DNA of 64,000 nucleotides from Bacillota bacterium (GCA_021324295.1 JAJPJJ010000011.1:1-64000); one strand, 5' to 3'; shown: positions 24,413 to 32,394, numbered from the stretch's first letter. Notes: a model not told the origin generated them from the letters alone. Made by a program: numbers and translations.

Positions 24413-25500
24413 ACGGCACCGGGCGTCTCGCGGAGCACGTCCTGAATCGCGCGAGGAATGGTGGAGAGCATCGACCCGAGACGCAGCGCATAGCACGGCA
24501 CGCGCTTCACACACGCGGCCAGGATCCCCAGCGTGGCGTGATCAGCCCCCGCTAGAGGGAAGACCGTGCTGGGGGCGAGTGCCCTCATGGCCGTGGCCGG
24601 AGACACCGGGCATAACGTGGTCTCGGGGCATCCCGTGACCTGGGGGACCAGGATCGCCCGAATCGGGAACCCGGCCGCGAGACGATCCCGGTGGTCCCGG
24701 TACAGGAACGACAGCGCTTTGTCGGTCCCCGGGGCGTCCAGGATCCTCGGGGTGGCCGCCAGGACAGGGAATCGGCGAAAATCTTCCGCGTAGAGTTTGA
24801 CGCAGTTGTAAAGGCTGTGCACGTACGGGGACGGGTCCATCGACAGCAGGCAGTGATCGTCCGCAGCGTAGAGCAGCTCCGTGCCGAGGCAGGTGAGCGC
24901 CGCGGTGGACTTTCCGGACCCCCCCTTTCCGACGAGCAGTACGCCCCCGCGTCGATGGCCGACCGCTGCCGCATGTATCAGTTGCTTGCCCCGGCTGCGC
25001 ATCGTCCAATGCAGAAGCTGTTTGAGCGGCGCCCCACGCTCGTAACCCGGGAGCCGGCGAGCATCGCGAACGCAGTATACGCCCAGATGGCGGGCGGCGT
25101 CCCGCATGGAAAGCACGCCTGTAGCGACATCGAAATCGAACTGGACGCGTTCGTCGCAGTACCGTCGCGCCTCCCAGCGGTTGGCGTCCCCTCCCATCCG
25201 CCAGGGGGGAGCGGGGACGTCCGGGAGCATCGACTCGACATCCCACAGGCACACCGTCAGCGCCGGATGGGGATGAGGCGTCGCGGCCAGGTGCTCGAGC
25301 GCGGGGGCAACGAACGGCACAAGCGTGGAGCCCGCGAAGCGCAGCCGCACGGGGTAGCCGGCGATGCGGTACCAGCGGTCGACCGAGTGCCCCGCCGCCC
25401 GTACCGCACGCTCGAAGACGCGGTAGACGGTCTCGAAGAACGCGACCGGGTCCTGCGTGGAAGCCCCGGGAGGCACCGGCCCCGCCGCCCGCGGGCTCAC
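24409..25500 (-). CDS. HPr-kinase-like protein (A)
   Basis: The 363-residue protein has, after a beta-rich N-terminal domain, LIHAAAVG followed by the P-loop VGKGGSGKSTAAL and AADDHCLLS, the layout of the HprK/P catalytic domain and of the HPrK-like kinases in lasso clusters such as paeninodin. Those enzymes phosphorylate a Ser of the precursor peptide. The ORF track starts at 26109, but that region is an off-frame shadow of the PqqD gene. I use the GTG at 25500, which overlaps the PqqD stop by four bases (GTGA). Confidence 0.82.
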   Translation of the reverse strand: MSPRAAGPVPPGASTQDPVAFFETVYRVFERAVRAAGHSVDRWYRIAGYPVRLRFAGSTLVPFVAPALEHLAATPHPHPALTVCLWDVESMLPDVPAPPWRMGGDANRWEARRYCDERVQFDFDVATGVLSMRDAARHLGVYCVRDARRLPGYERGAPLKQLLHWTMRSRGKQLIHAAAVGHRRGGVLLVGKGGSGKSTAALTCLGTELLYAADDHCLLSMDPSPYVHSLYNCVKLYAEDFRRFPVLAATPRILDAPGTDKALSFLYRDHRDRLAAGFPIRAILVPQVTGCPETTLCPVSPATAMRALAPSTVFPLAGADHATLGILAACVKRVPCYALRLGSMLSTIPRAIQDVLRETPGAV

Positions 25501-25976
25501 TCGCGGGGCTCTCCCGAAGACTCCGGACCGCCCTCGGGCCTCGTCGGCCAGCCCACCTCGTCGACGTCGTGGATCGGATCGAGGAGGAGCAACTCCTGCA
25601 TGTCGCTGTACTTGCGGAGCGTGGGCACGTCGAACCGTGGAGGGGACGATGCCGAATCCCCCGTCCACCGTCGGGACCCTTGGGCGTCCTCCCCCGCGTC
25701 TCCCTGACCGGGCACGATCAGGCCTTCGCTCCGTAGGGCGTCGAGAAACGGCAACACCGCCGCCTCGATATCGCGCCTCGGCATGCGGTACCGGGCCGTC
25801 AGGCCGTCGACGATGTCGTCCGTCGTCGCCCCTTCGATGCGAGTCCACACGTCGGCGGCGACGCCGTCCACGCTGTAGTACGTGCCGCTGCCGAGGTCGA
25901 CGATCACGACCTCGTCGTCGAAGACCTGGTAGACGACCGCGGGGCTGTTGATCCTGAAACACGCAGGTGCGCTCAT
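25497..25976 (-). CDS. PqqD-like RRE protein with C-terminal DPIHDVD/GWP tail (A)
   Basis: The 159-residue protein has at residues 15-90 a PqqD-like winged helix (VVYQVFDDEVVIVDLGSGTYYSVDG, VWTRIEGATTDDI, PFLDALRSEGLIV), the peptide-binding RRE fold of RiPP systems. After a Gly/Asp/Ser-rich linker it ends in PTLRKYSDMQELLLLDPIHD, then VDEVGWP. As I recall, tails of this type also occur as short stand-alone peptides near such genes. The PxLxxY stretch resembles a leader. It may be a substrate fused to its own recognition domain; that is inference. The start ATG at 25976 is preceded by a moderate binding site. It is first in a four-gene operon. Confidence 0.78.
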   Translation of the reverse strand: MSAPACFRINSPAVVYQVFDDEVVIVDLGSGTYYSVDGVAADVWTRIEGATTDDIVDGLTARYRMPRRDIEAAVLPFLDALRSEGLIVPGQGDAGEDAQGSRRWTGDSASSPPRFDVPTLRKYSDMQELLLLDPIHDVDEVGWPTRPEGGPESSGEPRE

Positions 25977-26350
25977 CGTATGCACCGTCCGCGCCAGCGT
26001 TGCCCCCGCAGGCACGACGAAGCTCCGACCGCGGCGGGCGTTCGCAACGAGGCGTCCAGTTCGCCCATCCCCGAGGAAAGGCCTGCGCGCGCGATCGTGC
26101 GTTCGTCATTCGAACAGGCTTTTATCGCGCGCAGAAGACGCCTCGTTCGCGCAGGGGTGAGGCGGTCGTCCAGCGGCACAGTCGCGCCCGTCCGGTGCCG
26201 GCGCTTGCCCGGGAGCGCCCCGTCCAAGTAGACTTGGTTGGCGTAGGCTCGGCTGGTGGCGAGGGCCGTGGTCGCCCGACGGTGGCGGCTCGGAGCACGC
26301 TGGGGGACGGGCTGGGGTGAGAGCACCGGGCCGGGCTATGCTCCGATCGC
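25977..26350. other. 374-base divergent gap, promoter region
   Basis: The gap lies between the PqqD/HPrK operon (minus) and the epimerase (plus). The minus-strand 117-residue ORF at 25973-26326 has no binding site and no recognisable domain, so I do not call it. I looked for a small precursor gene here like that at 30944 and found none with a Shine-Dalgarno site. No clear promoter boxes are visible. Confidence 0.5.
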
Positions 26351-27775
26351 GTGGCCCCGGGCGCTGACGTGGGCGTTCGATTGCTCCACGCTGCGCGCGA
26401 GCTCGGACGTCAGCTCGCGCAGGAGCTGCATGGGGCCGGGAGCCGCCTGAGCGGCGCGATCTCGGGCCGCGGCGGCGACGCGGAGGGCTGCGTGGCTCGG
26501 ATCCGCTCCCGGTTGCCGTCGATCCTGCGCCACGCTGAGCGGGATCTCGCCGAGAACGTCCTGCCGTTCTGGGCTCGGGCCTCCGACGGCGAGCACGGTG
26601 GATTCATCACACACCTCGACCGCGACGGCCGCCGCCTTGGGACTACGGACAAGTACCTGGTGATGCAGGCCCGGCTGGTGTGGACGTTCGCGGCCGCTCA
26701 CCGCCACGGGCTGACGCGCCACGGCTATCTCGCGCTGGCCGGCCGGGGCGTCCACTTCCTGCTGGACAAGATGTGGGATCGCGAGCACGGCGGGTTCTTC
26801 TGGATCGTCGGGCGCGACGGAGCCCCGCTCGACACGCGGAAGCGCGCCTACGGCCAGGGCTTCGCGATCTACGCGCTCGCCGAATACGCAGCCGCCGCGG
26901 GCGACCCGCGGGCCCTCGCGTGGGCGGAGCGGACGTTCGACCTCCTGATCGCGCACGCGGCTGACGGGGACCTCGGCTTCCGCGAGGAGTTCGTCCGCGA
27001 CTGGACTCCGGCCCCGCCTCCGCTCGGCGAGCGCAAGACGCTGGACACGCATCTCCACCTCTTGGAGATGCTGATAGCACTCGCCGGCACGACGAAGCGG
27101 GAGGCGCACGCGGCCGCGCTCACGCGGGTCCTCGACATCTTGCTCCGGAGGGTGGTCCACGGCCGGGATCGGTACGCCGCAGACCTGTTCGATCGATCGT
27201 GGCGGCCCAGCGACGACTGGCGACATCGCAGACGCGTGAACTACGGGCACGACGCCGAGCTTGCCTGGTTGGCCCTCGAGGCGGTCGATCTTCTCGGCCG
27301 TCCGCGGATCGAGATACGAGACCGCGTCCTGGGCCTGATCGATCACGCGCTCGCGTACGGCTTCGATCGTACACGGGGCGGGATCGCTCACTACGGTCCG
27401 CCGGCGGGCGCGGTGACCCACGCGATCTATCTGAACCCGGCGCGCCTGGCCAAGCTGTGGTGGCCGCAGGCTGAGATGCTCGTGGCCACCATCGAGGCGT
27501 ATCGCTGGACCGGCCGGGCGAGGTACCTCGTTGCATTTGAGAAGCAATTCGAGTGGGTGTGGCGGCATCAGGTCGACCACGAGGCTGGAGACTGGTTCGA
27601 GGCCGTCACGTGGCGCGAGGGCCGCCCCCTGAGCCTTAGAAAGGGCCACGACTGGAAGGACGCCTACCACCAGAGCCGTGCGTGGATGGAGGTGTCACGG
27701 CGCCTTCGGGCGATGGGCATCCGGCCCGGTGAGGAGACGGCCGAGTCCGCCGGCGCGGGATCCCGATCACTGTGA
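26351..27775 (+). CDS. AGE-family sugar 2-epimerase-like protein
   Basis: The 474-residue protein has a domain, from about residue 50, that is an (alpha/alpha)6 barrel of the N-acylglucosamine/cellobiose 2-epimerase family. The His residues of the active site sit in KTLDTHLHLLEML, RRVNYGHDAELAW and LRKGHDWKDAYHQSRAW, and ENVLPFWARASDGEHGGF is the usual opening. Members convert glucose- to mannose-type sugars. The first 48 residues look non-native; a GTG near residue 49 (VARIRSRLP) is a likely start. It lies between the two modification operons and overlaps the convergent nucleotidyltransferase gene by nine bases, so a sugar-supply role is plausible. Confidence 0.85.
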   Translation: MAPGADVGVRLLHAARELGRQLAQELHGAGSRLSGAISGRGGDAEGCVARIRSRLPSILRHAERDLAENVLPFWARASDGEHGGFITHLDRDGRRLGTTDKYLVMQARLVWTFAAAHRHGLTRHGYLALAGRGVHFLLDKMWDREHGGFFWIVGRDGAPLDTRKRAYGQGFAIYALAEYAAAAGDPRALAWAERTFDLLIAHAADGDLGFREEFVRDWTPAPPPLGERKTLDTHLHLLEMLIALAGTTKREAHAAALTRVLDILLRRVVHGRDRYAADLFDRSWRPSDDWRHRRRVNYGHDAELAWLALEAVDLLGRPRIEIRDRVLGLIDHALAYGFDRTRGGIAHYGPPAGAVTHAIYLNPARLAKLWWPQAEMLVATIEAYRWTGRARYLVAFEKQFEWVWRHQVDHEAGDWFEAVTWREGRPLSLRKGHDWKDAYHQSRAWMEVSRRLRAMGIRPGEETAESAGAGSRSL

Positions 27776-29077
27776 TCCGCCGGCCCCGGGGCGAGGCTTC
27801 CTCATCGCCAGGAGACGCTTCGCCGCCGGGCTCAGGCCATATCGGACGGCGAGCCGCGCCGCCCGCAGCGGAGAGTACAGGAACCCGAACGGCCCGGGAA
27901 GCGGCAGCAAGCGTCTGTCTTTCTCCGTCGGAACCAGCAGGCGTGCGCATGGACGGAGGGCCAAGAGGACGCAGTTCCAGAGCCTGTCAGGAGCACGTTC
28001 GGCGAGGCGGAGCAGATAGCGGCGGCGTGCCCAGTCCGCTTTGAGCGAGCGCCACAGAGCAGGCTGGTCCGCTGAGGGGTCGCCATCGACCCGAAACAGC
28101 CATGTCCGCACCCACGCCGCGAGACGTCCGGCCCCCGCGTCGTGTCTGACCTCGGAACGGATGGCGTCCGGAAGGGGAGCTCCCAGGAGGTCGTGAGCGA
28201 GGAGCAGCCCAAGGGCGACCGCCCGCCAGCATCCCGATGGCTTTGCCAGCGCCCGCACCCGGTGCCAGTTCAGGTTCGGACACGCGCGCACCGCCTCGGC
28301 CACATCGCAGATCCACCGGAGCGACGCCCAGCAGTGCTTGCTGCCATGGACGCACAGCGTGAGCAGGCGCTCTTCCGGCGGAAGATCCGCGACCCAGGCG
28401 CCCGCCAGCCGCACCGGCTGCCGACGCTCCCCGAGGGAGGCGAGATCCAATGAGCCGAGAAAGCCCTCCGGGGTGATCCTCCAGCAGAGCTCTGCGCTGT
28501 GGCGGTCAGCTCTGTGCGTGAACGTGTACTCGTATTCCCCTGGCTCGGTCGGGCGCCCCCGCGCGTCGAGCTTGGTGCGCACCTCGTACCCCGCCGCGAG
28601 GAACAGGCTCTTGGCGCGCAGCGCGTCCCTCTCGTGGATCAGAATGTCGAGGTCCAGGAACTCGCGAAGGCAGAGGTCTCCATAGACCGCCGCCGCGAGC
28701 ACGGGACCCTTGAGGGGCACGGCGGGGATCGCGTGCGCATCGAGCAGCGCAAGTAGGCCGATGAGCCTCCCGGCGAGGTTGCGGTTGCGCGCTCCACACC
28801 TCCGCGCATACCGGTTGAGCTGCTCCCGGATGGCCGGCGGCACCGCCTCCGGGCACGCAGCCCGGAGGCTCCGATAGGCGAGGTTCAGCACGTCATGGGA
28901 GCGCGCCAGTCGAACGAACTCCATCCAGCTCAGGGGTCCGGAGGCGAGCCTCCGCACGCGCTCGGCGGTCTGCTGGTCGAGGCGGGTCCGGGCGCAGCAC
29001 AGCAGCAGGTCAACCGCAGGAGACGTGGAGCGCGGGCGAGCCGGCCCGGGTCCTTCAGATTCGAGGTCGCCCGGCAT
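27767..29077 (-). CDS. NTP_transf_5-type nucleotidyltransferase (copy B)
   Basis: The 436-residue protein is from the same PF14907 family as the gene at 21707. The catalytic patch is VPLKGPVLAAAVYGDLCLREFLDLDILIHERD (LDLD acidic pair), with AELCWRI as the later strand and a helical C-terminal half including LCVHGSKHCWASLRWICD. The start ATG at 29077 overlaps the HPrK-like gene by 23 bases. It is the last gene of the operon that begins with the small peptide ORF at 31039. It probably modifies the peptide with a nucleotide or sugar-nucleotide; no experiment on this family fixes the product that I can cite from sequence. Confidence 0.83.
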   Translation of the reverse strand: MPGDLESEGPGPARPRSTSPAVDLLLCCARTRLDQQTAERVRRLASGPLSWMEFVRLARSHDVLNLAYRSLRAACPEAVPPAIREQLNRYARRCGARNRNLAGRLIGLLALLDAHAIPAVPLKGPVLAAAVYGDLCLREFLDLDILIHERDALRAKSLFLAAGYEVRTKLDARGRPTEPGEYEYTFTHRADRHSAELCWRITPEGFLGSLDLASLGERRQPVRLAGAWVADLPPEERLLTLCVHGSKHCWASLRWICDVAEAVRACPNLNWHRVRALAKPSGCWRAVALGLLLAHDLLGAPLPDAIRSEVRHDAGAGRLAAWVRTWLFRVDGDPSADQPALWRSLKADWARRRYLLRLAERAPDRLWNCVLLALRPCARLLVPTEKDRRLLPLPGPFGFLYSPLRAARLAVRYGLSPAAKRLLAMRKPRPGAGGSQ

Positions 29078-30068
29078 CGCGACGCAGGAGGCTCCGCAGG
29101 AGGGAGGCGAGCCTTTCAAAATCGCGCCCCGTCTCCAGGCGGTAGCACGGGCATTCGCGCGCGAGGCGCGCCAGGACATCCAGGTGGGCCTGAGAGGAAC
29201 GGGGCTCGGTCGGAAGCAGATGAGCGATCAGCTCGGCGAACGCCTCGCCCCGATCCACAGGAGCCAGCGCGCTCGTGTCCACGCCCGCGACGCGGGGGAA
29301 GACCAGGGCCGCCGGTGTGCCTGCACGCCCGATCGCGGAGCCGTAGACCTCTTCCGGGTAGAGCAGCCGCTTGGGGCGGCGCGCCGGCGCCGCGCGGGCC
29401 AGGTGCGGCTGGACCTCCGGGAACAGGCTCGCCGTCTGGTCGGTGATGCCGGCCACGTCCGGGAACCCGAGCGCCTGCAGCCTGCCGTCGCGCGCGTCGA
29501 TGAACAGCACGTCGTCCGCCAGCAGGTCGAAGCCGGCCCGCAGCAGGGCGAGGACCAGGGTCGTCTTCCCCGCCCCGCTCGTGCCGGGCAGCACGAGGGC
29601 CTGCCCCCCGAGGCACAGCCCTGCCGCATGGAGCGGATACAGACCGTGGCGCTTCGCCAGCTCCATGAGCGCGATCGTGAACAGGACGTGGGCCGCGATC
29701 CAGGCGTTCTCGGGCGGGTGCGTGAGCAACGAGACCCGTACGTGCCCGTCCGAGGGACTGGCCAGGACCCTCACGCGCCCGCCGTAGTCCACGTAGAGCC
29801 GGTCGGACCCGTCGAGGTACAGCACCTCGGCGGACGGCAGGTGATCGTACACGGAGCGGGCCGGCCCCCGCGGTCGCTCGACGACGTGTCCCTGGGATGG
29901 ATCGACCCCGTAGAACTCGAACGCCGCGTCGGCACGGTCCCCCGGGCGCATGGGCGGAAAGTGTCTCAGCCTGGCGTCGAGCAGCCTGACGGGCCCGGGA
30001 TCGCCATAGATGGCGACGCGCAGCCCGTGGATGGAGTACGTGTGCCGCAGTGGCAGGGTGGCGATCAT
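29055..30068 (-). CDS. HPr-kinase-like protein (B)
   Basis: The 337-residue protein has the N-terminal beta-rich domain IHGLRVAIYGDPGPVRLLDARLRHF, then LYPLHAAGLCLGG, the P-loop LPGTSGAGKTTL and LLADDVLFID. These match the HprK-type kinase core of RiPP clusters. It shares domain order with the copy at 24409 but low sequence identity. The start ATG overlaps the stop of the B2 gene by four bases. By analogy to paeninodin-type clusters it may phosphorylate a Ser or Thr of the precursor, whose tail is rich in both. Confidence 0.83.
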   Translation of the reverse strand: MIATLPLRHTYSIHGLRVAIYGDPGPVRLLDARLRHFPPMRPGDRADAAFEFYGVDPSQGHVVERPRGPARSVYDHLPSAEVLYLDGSDRLYVDYGGRVRVLASPSDGHVRVSLLTHPPENAWIAAHVLFTIALMELAKRHGLYPLHAAGLCLGGQALVLPGTSGAGKTTLVLALLRAGFDLLADDVLFIDARDGRLQALGFPDVAGITDQTASLFPEVQPHLARAAPARRPKRLLYPEEVYGSAIGRAGTPAALVFPRVAGVDTSALAPVDRGEAFAELIAHLLPTEPRSSQAHLDVLARLARECPCYRLETGRDFERLASLLRSLLRRDAGRPRI

Positions 30069-30547
30069 CCCGGCAGGCCCTGCCGGTTCCGCCACGGCAG
30101 CGGGGCACCCGATCGTCCCGATGGGAACCTGTACATCTCCGTGTAGCGGAGCCGCGGGTCCCGGGGCTCGAGAAACGGCTCGCCATCCCGCTCCAGCCAG
30201 CAGTGGCCGGCGAACCTGCCGTCGGGATAGCCGACCCCGAAGCACAGCGCGACATCCAGCGCGGCGCGCCTGAGGAAGTAGTACAGCGTGAGCCCGCGGG
30301 TCAGGCATCCCTGGTCGATGACCGGTCTCCCCAGGGCGCAGACGGCGTCGACGTACCGGACGATGCGGTCGACCTGATCCGGTTTCACGCGGCCGGCGGG
30401 CACTGGCGGGGTCAGCAGACGCTGCAGCTTCTCGAGTCCCAGCCGCGCGAGGAACGGCGCGACGGCGGCAAACGCGACGATCCGAGCCAGCAGCAGCGCG
30501 TCGCTCGGGCTACGGAGCTTCAGCAGCCCGTGCAGCCGCCGGCGCAC
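30065..30547 (-). CDS. Lasso B2-type transglutaminase-fold leader peptidase
   Basis: This 160-residue protein matches the Transglut_core3 (lasso B2) family in length and motifs. The catalytic Cys is in IDQGCLTRGLTLYYFLRR, the His in FAGHCWLERDGEPF and the Asp in LEPRDPRLRYTEMYRF. In lasso biosynthesis B2 removes the leader after the RRE protein delivers the peptide. It overlaps the PqqD-like gene by 38 bases, the common B1-B2 arrangement. The lasso cyclase that normally acts next is not in the window. Confidence 0.9.
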   Translation of the reverse strand: MRRRLHGLLKLRSPSDALLLARIVAFAAVAPFLARLGLEKLQRLLTPPVPAGRVKPDQVDRIVRYVDAVCALGRPVIDQGCLTRGLTLYYFLRRAALDVALCFGVGYPDGRFAGHCWLERDGEPFLEPRDPRLRYTEMYRFPSGRSGAPLPWRNRQGLPG

Positions 30548-30815
30548 CCTCGGTCACCAGCCCTTCCGCTGCGAGCTCCTCGAGCAGCTCCAGCAGATCC
30601 TGCTCGACCTGCTGCGCCGGCGCGTCGAACTCCTGCCAGATCAGCGAGGCGATCTCCGGCGCGGAACGATGGCCGTCACAGAGCTCCCACACCCTCAGGC
30701 CCACGTCGTCGAGGCTGTAATACCGGCCGGTCCCGAGGTGGAGCAGCATCATCGTGCCCGAGACTTTCTGGGCGATCACCTGATCCGCGTGCGCGGGTCG
30801 CTCCGGTCGCGCCAC
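30510..30815 (-). CDS. PqqD-like RRE (B1-type) leader-binding protein (B)
   Basis: The 101-residue protein is the size of lasso B1 proteins. VIAQKVSGTMMLLHLGTGRYYSLDDVGLRVWELCDG is the RRE core, and QDLLELLEELAAEGLV the last helix. The RRE binds the leader of the precursor and hands it to B2. The GTG at 30815 follows AAAGGAGGGTGG; the track start at 31094 runs back through the small peptide ORF in another frame. It lacks the long C-terminal tail of the other PqqD-like protein. Confidence 0.88.
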   Translation of the reverse strand: MARPERPAHADQVIAQKVSGTMMLLHLGTGRYYSLDDVGLRVWELCDGHRSAPEIASLIWQEFDAPAQQVEQDLLELLEELAAEGLVTEGAPAAARAAEAP

Positions 30816-30943
30816 GCTCCCACCCTCCTTTCCGGCTCCCACGGCCGAGCACGCCGCGGCAGCACGGTCGAGACATGCGAGCCCCCGGGGCGCGAGGGAA
30901 CCGGCGGTGCCGCCGGGTTCCCGCCTGGCGGTCGCGACCGTGC

Positions 30944-31039
30944 CTAAGCTGTCGAGATACTGGGCGGCGTGAGTGTCTGCGTGATGCGGCTGATCGGCCC
31001 TAGCTTCCTGGGCACGGGCTTCTGGGAGGCTCGCTTCAT
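30944..31039 (-). CDS. 31-residue RiPP precursor candidate with lasso-like leader
   Basis: This ORF is too short for the track. The ATG at 31039 is preceded by AAAGGAGGGGCGGG, the strongest ribosome binding site in this region and similar to that of the PqqD-like gene 128 bases downstream. The product has a basic N-terminus, a leader-like KPVPRKLGPISRIT and a tail TLTPPSISTA. Lasso leaders follow YxxPxLxxxG with a Thr about six residues on; here Pro, Leu, Gly and Thr are in comparable order, while the Tyr is Ser/Gln. The tail has no Asp or Glu to close a lasso ring but five Ser/Thr, fitting kinase or glycosyl modification. Position, strand and binding site support it; the product is unproven. 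Confidence 0.62.
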   Translation of the reverse strand: MKRASQKPVPRKLGPISRITQTLTPPSISTA

Positions 31040-31365
31040 CCCGCCCCTCCTTTCTGCGGCGTCCGTCGGACGGTGCCCGGCGACCGCGGCGCACGCCCGG
31101 CTCGACGTGGATGCGCCGAAGAGAGCCCGCCTACCTGCCTCCTAAAGGATGAATCGACGCCTCGAAGGCGCCTAGTCGGAAGCGCGCGCAGCGCCCCGAG
31201 CGATTGAGGCGGGGTGAGGGCCGTGCTCACCGGCGCGTCGCGCCCGCTCAGCCGGCGCTGGCGAAAGCGGACCGGAGGAGAAGCTTTGCCTGCGCCGAAC
31301 GTCGGCCCCGAGGGCATGCTCGACGCAGCGTCCGCGCCGGCTACGCCGGTGCGGCCGGTGCTGGG
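31040..31365. other. 326-base divergent gap, promoter region of the peptide operon
   Basis: The region lies between the precursor ORF (minus) and the ATP-grasp-like gene (plus). It holds the AAAGGAGGGG binding site for the peptide at its left end. I see no further ORF with a binding site and no clear -35/-10 pair. Confidence 0.45.
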
Positions 31366-32394
31366 ATGTGGAGGCGGATGCGGCGTCACGGCGCTCGGGG
31401 GGCGCCCGACCGGGCGGCTTTCCTGAGGCTCCACAACCTGAAGCGCGACAGGCCCGCTGAGGGCCGCACGGGCTTTCGCGGCGTCGATATCTGGCGGTGG
31501 CAGTACTTCCAAGACGTCGCGTGCCCGGCGTCGGTCGTCATCCCGATCAGCGACCCGGTCGCCTGGCCCCTCTACCCGGAGCACCGGAAGATCTACAACA
31601 AGCTCTTCGTCTGCGAGAGCCAGGGGGTCCGCCACGGCCCGCACGGGGTCCCGCCGGAGCGCTTCCCGGTCTTCAGCAAGCCCATCATCAATCTCGACGG
31701 GATGGGGTCGGGAGGGCGGATCATCCGGTCCCCGGGTGAGCTGGAGGCGCACTTCAGGTCCGGCCACATGTGGATGCAGCTCCTGCGGGGACAGCACGTC
31801 AGCACCGACGTCGTCCTCGCCGAGGGGGTGCCACGCTGGTGGCGTCACACCGTGGGATACCCGCGCCCCCGCGGGATGTTCGACTACTGGGCCGTGCTCG
31901 CGGCGCGCCGTCCGGCGCTCGAGGCGTACCTCGCGAGGTGGATCCGCGCGCACCTGCGCGGGCTCACGGGGGTCATCAACATCGAGACGATCGGTGGGAC
32001 GATCATCGAGTGCCACCTGCGGATGGCCGAGCAGTGGGCCGACCTGAACGGCCCCGGGTGGCTCGATGCGGTCGTCGAGCTGTACACGAGCGGCCGATGG
32101 CGGTACGCCGACCGGCGGCGGACGGGCTACAGCGTCGTCCTCTTCGCGCGGCACGGGCCGCGCTACTCGATCGATCCCGACGCGGCTGCCGCCCTGCGGG
32201 CGCACCCCGGCATCTCCAGCATCCAGATCACGTTCGACGTGCACGGCCCGCCGGAGCGCCACTCGATGCCGCCCGGCGGGTTCCGGCTGGCGATCGTCAA
32301 CTGCTGGGATCTCCGCGCCGGCCGCGCGGTGCGCGCGCGCCTGCGGCGCCTGTTCACGCCGGGCGCATCGGACGGCGCCGGCCGGGACCGGTAG
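31366..32394 (+). CDS. ATP-grasp-like protein of unknown substrate
   Basis: The 342-residue protein has the central part VFSKPIINLDGMGSGGRIIR (Lys plus glycine-rich loop), WMQLLRGQHVSTDVVL (adenine-binding QxxxG stretch) and VINIETIGGTIIECHLRMAEQW (metal-binding Glu and following polar residues), in the order expected of ATP-grasp ligases. The N-terminal preATP-grasp part is unusually short. I cannot name the substrate. It diverges from the peptide operon and could be a ligase for it, but similar proteins may stand alone elsewhere. The ATG at 31366 or 31378 is the likely start; the upstream part of the track ORF is Arg/Ala-rich noise. Confidence 0.6.
   Translation: MWRRMRRHGARGAPDRAAFLRLHNLKRDRPAEGRTGFRGVDIWRWQYFQDVACPASVVIPISDPVAWPLYPEHRKIYNKLFVCESQGVRHGPHGVPPERFPVFSKPIINLDGMGSGGRIIRSPGELEAHFRSGHMWMQLLRGQHVSTDVVLAEGVPRWWRHTVGYPRPRGMFDYWAVLAARRPALEAYLARWIRAHLRGLTGVINIETIGGTIIECHLRMAEQWADLNGPGWLDAVVELYTSGRWRYADRRRTGYSVVLFARHGPRYSIDPDAAAALRAHPGISSIQITFDVHGPPERHSMPPGGFRLAIVNCWDLRAGRAVRARLRRLFTPGASDGAGRDR

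Noticed and set aside
25973-26326. Minus-strand 117-residue ORF in the divergent gap.
   Set aside because: It has no binding site or domain, its 3' end overlaps the PqqD start in another frame, and its composition is Arg/Ala-rich.
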